From NCBI GenBank assembly GCA_002067565.1, contig MVQZ01000327.1:1-8547 (forward strand): a DNA stretch of 8,547 bases, in the 5' to 3' direction. Source of the DNA: Methanobacterium sp. PtaU1.Bin242. Lineage in GTDB: Archaea > Methanobacteriota > Methanobacteria > Methanobacteriales > Methanobacteriaceae. The stretch's first letter is position 1. Each line of letters opens with the position of its first letter. The notes under the pieces were generated by a model, which had not been told where the DNA came from, did not search any database, and saw nothing but the letters and a program-made list of their open reading frames with translations. Positions 5,461 through 8,547 of the stretch are shown here, in pieces. The position numbers and the translations under genes were made by a program.

Positions 5461-6756
5461 ATTAAGCGAAAATCGATTATGGCGGTGTTATTATTATTGA
5501 CATTAGCACTGCCATTAAACGCGGTTTCTGCAGTGACAGAAAGTCAAACAGGAATCTATGATCAGAATTCAAGCCAAATATGCTGTGATAATGATCAGAA
5601 TTTAGCTGATGTGACAGCTCAAAACTCAAAAACACAAGAAACCACCAATCAACACGTAACTACCAAATCAGTTATTCAGGGTGAAAATGCATTCACTCAA
5701 TTGGATAAAGCAAATTCCAGCACCGAATATCGGGCAGCAGGAAGTGAAAGTGCAGAGACTACAGTAACCACAACACAGGTTAGTTTCAGCAGCAGCCAGA
5801 TCAATAGTGCATCTTCAAATGTAAAATCATTTATAGAGAGCAATAATCGGCTGCCAGATTATGTAACTGTTTCAGGTGTGCAGGTTTCTATGCCTCAGTT
5901 CCTACAGCTTTTAACTGATAATCTGCTGAACTTAGGCAGCGGACTTAAGACATCAGTTGTGCTGGACGCGGTGAATACGCCCACCAACCCTAGTGAGAGT
6001 GTTAAAAGCGGAAATATTTACAAATCAGAATACCTGACACTGGCACAGACTATTAAATCATCAATCGACAGCACAGGCATAGCACCAGATTATGTAAACA
6101 GTAGTTTGGGAAAAATCAGATATGAGACACTGATATACACCTTCAGTAAAATACTGAACTTCCAAAACACCAACGGTAGACTGCCCAACTATGTTTCAGT
6201 AACATCCTGGACTGGTAGCAGCCAAACCAGCAGTAATCAGTCAACAAGCACACCATCAGAAGGAACCTCTACCAACAATAGCGCTACAAAAACGTCACCC
6301 ACTTCACTTCAGCAGTATTTAAAGTCAACAACTAATGCCCCGTCTACTAATTCAGCTATAACTTCCCTGACAGCTTCAATAACCTCAGGGTTGACCTCAG
6401 ATTATGATAAAGCAACAGCTATCTTTAACTGGGTGAGGGATCATATAACCTACTCCTATTACTATAACACAAAAAAGGGAGCTTTAGGTACTCTGAGTTC
6501 CAGAACAGCTAATTGCTGTGACACCTCACACTTGGTAGTGGCCCTGGCCAGAGCTGCAGGAATACCAGCCAGATACCAGCTAGGAAACTGCGTATTCTCC
6601 AGCGGAACCTATGGTCATGTCTGGGCTCAGCTGTATGTAAACGGGAAATGGTACTATGCAGATGCCATAAGCAAAAGTAACAGCTTTGGTGTAATCAAAA
6701 ACTGGAATTTAAACACCTACACACTGCGCGGCACCTACGCAACACTACCATTCTGA
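5461..6756 (+). CDS. Secreted pseudomurein-binding, transglutaminase-like cysteine peptidase
   Basis: This protein is predicted to bind and cleave pseudomurein outside the cell. Residues are numbered from ATG 5479 (425 aa); the AUU start adds six. A signal peptide core (about 3-18, ending NAVSA) gains a proper basic n-region (KRKS) only from the AUU start. A Ser/Thr/Gln-rich stretch follows. Two pseudomurein-binding repeats come next: about 102-160, with NNRLPDYVTVSG and SMPQFLQLL, and about 183-242, with APDYVNSS and GRLPNYVSVTSW. A Ser/Thr/Asn linker (245-275) leads to a transglutaminase-like domain (about 276-425). Its probable triad is C346 or C347 (ANCCDTSH), H380 (YGHVWAQL) and D395 (WYYADAI). 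The layout of binding repeats plus Cys-His-Asp domain resembles PeiW/PeiP endoisopeptidases of Methanothermobacter viruses, but the secretion signal suggests a cellular autolysin or wall-remodelling enzyme. It is co-transcribed with the PepSY gene. Confidence 0.88.
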   Translation: MKRKSIMAVLLLLTLALPLNAVSAVTESQTGIYDQNSSQICCDNDQNLADVTAQNSKTQETTNQHVTTKSVIQGENAFTQLDKANSSTEYRAAGSESAETTVTTTQVSFSSSQINSASSNVKSFIESNNRLPDYVTVSGVQVSMPQFLQLLTDNLLNLGSGLKTSVVLDAVNTPTNPSESVKSGNIYKSEYLTLAQTIKSSIDSTGIAPDYVNSSLGKIRYETLIYTFSKILNFQNTNGRLPNYVSVTSWTGSSQTSSNQSTSTPSEGTSTNNSATKTSPTSLQQYLKSTTNAPSTNSAITSLTASITSGLTSDYDKATAIFNWVRDHITYSYYYNTKKGALGTLSSRTANCCDTSHLVVALARAAGIPARYQLGNCVFSSGTYGHVWAQLYVNGKWYYADAISKSNSFGVIKNWNLNTYTLRGTYATLPF

Positions 6757-6778
6757 TTCCCAATACAGGAGGAAAAAT

Positions 6779-7159
6779 ATGATGTTTAATAAATCAATGA
6801 TTGTCATAGTGGCTGTAGTTGCTATAATGGTCATTGGAATTGCAGCTTATGGAAGTGCGGGTAAGTTAAACTCCACCAACCAAATTAAGGAGCAGAATTT
6901 GTCTGACAACATCAATAATAGTGTGCCAATGAATTCCCCAGCAACTGAACAGTCAATTATATCTGCTTCAGAGGCTCAGAGCATAGCTCAAAAATACATA
7001 GAAGAACCAGGAGCTAAAGCAGGAACTCCAAATTTGGTGGAGGAAAACGGGCAGAAAATCTACATTATACCGGTTATTTTAAATGGCCAGACTGTGGGAG
7101 AAATTCATATAGATGCCCTAACCGGAAATAATGTGGGAGGAGCTGGAGGAGTAACCTAA
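6779..7159 (+). CDS. Membrane-anchored PepSY-domain protein
   Basis: This is a small 126-residue protein with an N-terminal membrane segment or uncleaved signal (7-27). A polar Asn/Ser-rich linker (30-60) follows, then one PepSY domain (about 60-119): ISASEAQSIAQKYI, then the strand KIYIIPVILNGQTVGEIHID and the closing ALTGNNVGG. PepSY domains are found in peptidase propeptides and YpeB-like regulators and often restrain peptidases outside the cell. It starts 22 bases after the wall peptidase gene, with AGGAGG (6767-6772) six bases before the ATG, so the two are very likely one operon. I infer that it modulates the neighbouring cysteine peptidase; direct evidence is absent. A second ATG directly follows the first and could equally serve. 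Confidence 0.8.
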   Translation: MMFNKSMIVIVAVVAIMVIGIAAYGSAGKLNSTNQIKEQNLSDNINNSVPMNSPATEQSIISASEAQSIAQKYIEEPGAKAGTPNLVEENGQKIYIIPVILNGQTVGEIHIDALTGNNVGGAGGVT

Positions 7160-7202
7160 GGGTAACTCCATCCACCCTTAATTATTTAACATTCTAGTTT
7201 TC

Positions 7203-7226
7203 CTGGTATTAAGTCCTTGATACCAG
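7203..7226 (+). terminator. Hairpin after the PMBR-PepSY operon
   Basis: CTGGTAT (7203-7209) pairs with ATACCAG (7220-7226), and inner AA/TT plus a wobble pair extend the stem around a GTCC loop. T4 (7236-7239) and then T8 (7265-7272) lie downstream. It ends the two-gene operon 44 bases after the last stop. Confidence 0.5.
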
Positions 7227-7355
7227 ATTGCGAATTTTAATTAGATTAGAAAGCCCTAAAACAATTTTTTTTAATTTCTTTTTAATTAATTATTAAAAAA
7301 ATTTAAAAAAGGACCTTTCTAAAAAATTCATTTACAGAAAAATTTTTTTTACCCT

Positions 7356-7367
7356 TAAAATATATTA
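7356..7367 (+). promoter_or_regulatory. Possible TATA box of the UPF0104 gene
   Basis: CCCTTAAAATATATTAAA could be BRE plus TATA, giving a start near 7388 and a leader of about 55 bases. TTTTATAATTG near 7386 is an alternative. The surrounding DNA is so AT-rich that the choice is weak. Confidence 0.3.
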
Positions 7368-7442
7368 AAATAATAAATTAGCACTTTTTTATAATTGTTT
7401 TACTAATATGGATATTAAAATAAATTCGGTAGGTATTCTTTA

Positions 7443-8459
7443 ATGAAACATAAAACCCTGATAATGCTGTTAGTGGGGATAGGAATTCTCACCCTAATGG
7501 TACTGTTAATAGGGCCGGCCAAGATCGCAGAAGCCGTGGAAATGGCTAATCCCTGGTATGTGGCACTGGCATTTATAATCCAATTTATATTATATGGCCT
7601 CTGGACAGAAAGATGGTCCATTAATATCCAAGCTGTGGCGATATCTATAAGAAAAATTCATCTCATACCCATGCTTCTGGTGGGTATGGCTGTAAATAAC
7701 ATCACACCCAGTGCCAGAGGTGGTGGAGAGCCAATAAGGGCTTATATACTGGGTAAATATACTAATTCTCCAATGGAAACTTCTTTTGCAACAGTGATAG
7801 CAGATAAAGGTTTAGATACATTTCCATTATTTCTTCTGGCGGTATTGACCATAATCTACGCAGTTTTGTATCTTAAACTATCGTTTTTTGTGATTTTTTC
7901 CCTGGTTATTTCCCTGATATTATTAGTGATAGTGTTTATAATTGCCCTTTACATGTCTGTTAACCAGAACATTGGAGAAAAAATCACAAAATGGTTGATC
8001 AGAGTTTTTAAAAGATTCTCAAAAAAGGATAATAGTAAACTGGAGAGAAATGCATTAATAGCTTTAACCGGGTTTCAAAGCAGTATCAAAACCTTGTTAA
8101 AAAACAGGAAAGTACTTTTTTATGCGCTTCCATTATCCTTCTTCATATGGTTTGTGGAGATAATAAGACTTTACATTGTTTTTCTAGCCTTCAACACCCC
8201 AATATCTCTGGAATTAATTGCGGTTGTGTTTGTAATAGCCACCCTGATTGGTCTGATCCCCCTAATCCCTGGAGGGGTGGGTGCAGTGGATGGGATGATG
8301 ATTGTATTATTTTCCATTGCAGGAGTGCCTCCTTCTATAAGTGCAGCTGCCACCATTGTAGAAAGATTAATATCCTTCTGGCTTACATCTTTTTTAGGGA
8401 TTGCCATGATACCCTACTTTGGATCCGGTGTCATGGACAGGATTTCCGATAAATTTTAA
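7443..8459 (+). CDS. UPF0104 / LPG-synthase-TM family integral membrane protein
   Basis: This 338-residue polytopic membrane protein belongs to the family that includes the flippase-like membrane domain of MprF and archaeal AglD C-terminal regions. Hydrophobic segments lie at about 6-24, 38-56, 73-88, 117-142, 147-170, 224-249, 256-275, 281-294 and 303-325. Diagnostic motifs are NNITPSARGGGEPIRAYIL (85-103), DKGLDTFPL (121-129), IPLIPGGVGAVDG (272-284) and a late IVER (305-308). The basic loop 182-203 is probably cytosolic. The family is linked to transfer or flipping of lipids or lipid-linked sugars; the substrate here is not predictable and no soluble synthase domain is attached. The ATG has a modest GGTAGGT (7428-7434) site eight bases upstream. 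It follows the PMBR operon but is separated from it by a terminator and an AT-rich gap. Confidence 0.88.
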   Translation: MKHKTLIMLLVGIGILTLMVLLIGPAKIAEAVEMANPWYVALAFIIQFILYGLWTERWSINIQAVAISIRKIHLIPMLLVGMAVNNITPSARGGGEPIRAYILGKYTNSPMETSFATVIADKGLDTFPLFLLAVLTIIYAVLYLKLSFFVIFSLVISLILLVIVFIIALYMSVNQNIGEKITKWLIRVFKRFSKKDNSKLERNALIALTGFQSSIKTLLKNRKVLFYALPLSFFIWFVEIIRLYIVFLAFNTPISLELIAVVFVIATLIGLIPLIPGGVGAVDGMMIVLFSIAGVPPSISAAATIVERLISFWLTSFLGIAMIPYFGSGVMDRISDKF

Positions 8460-8472
8460 GTAAATAGGCTTA

Positions 8473-8477
8473 TTTTT
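8473..8477 (+). terminator. Short T5 tract after the UPF0104 gene
   Basis: A T5 run lies 13 bases after the stop codon, without a hairpin. The remaining bases to the window end contain a G7 run (8485-8491) and a TATA-like TTATTTATAAAAATA that may serve a gene beyond the edge. Confidence 0.3.
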
Positions 8478-8547
8478 AATTACAGGGGGGGCAACTTTTT
8501 AAGAATACTTCAAAATTAATCCTGAAAAAATTATTTATAAAAATATA

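Noticed and set aside
5461..7159. A prophage remnant, because PMBR peptidases are known from Methanothermobacter viruses
   Set aside because: The protein has a signal peptide and its own chromosomal-type promoter. No phage structural, integrase or lysis genes are present, and the flanks look like core genes.
8147..8452. Open frames overlapping the end of the UPF0104 gene on both strands
   Set aside because: The UPF0104 frame has diagnostic motifs through this stretch (PGGVGAVDG, IVER); the alternatives have none and no start signals.

Overview
The window looks like chromosomal DNA from a pseudomurein-walled methanogenic archaeon of the order Methanobacteriales, most likely Methanobacterium or a close relative. 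The evidence is AT-rich intergenic DNA, TATA/BRE-type promoters (TTTATATA), Shine-Dalgarno sites that match the archaeal 16S tail (GGTGATCC, AGGAGG), a TRAM-domain small protein, and a secreted protein with pseudomurein-binding repeats. There is no sign of an integrase, insertion sequence or CRISPR array. It reads as ordinary core chromosome with one interesting secreted-enzyme locus.

Left part (1-2793). The window opens inside the intron of a tRNA gene, best read as tRNA-Trp(CCA). The intron carries the 3' half of a box C/D methylation guide whose antisense matches the Trp anticodon loop and points to C34. Next come a plus-strand metallo-beta-lactamase-fold hydrolase, then on the minus strand a membrane-bound YdjM/DUF457-type metal-dependent hydrolase and a single-unit TrkA potassium-channel regulator.

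Middle part (3078-5120). On the minus strand are a stomatin-like slipin and a 72-residue TRAM protein with a clear promoter and a 5' UTR hairpin. Divergent from TRAM is a YfcE/MJ0936-type phosphodiesterase on the plus strand, with a hairpin-plus-T terminator.

Right part (5121-8547). A 471-base gap holds a possible small RNA and then a strong promoter. Behind that promoter lies a structured leader with two mutually exclusive hairpins and a 14-codon Trp-rich upstream ORF. The leader feeds a secreted protein with a signal peptide, two pseudomurein-binding repeats and a C-terminal transglutaminase-like Cys-His-Asp domain, resembling the pseudomurein endoisopeptidases PeiW/PeiP. Its best start appears to be AUU at 5461 rather than the ATG at 5479. 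Twenty-two bases downstream, in the same apparent operon, is a small membrane-anchored PepSY protein. The pair suggests a wall-cleaving enzyme with a dedicated modulator, which is the most interesting idea in the window. The last gene encodes a UPF0104 / LPG-synthase-TM-type polytopic membrane protein, probably handling lipid or lipid-linked sugars.
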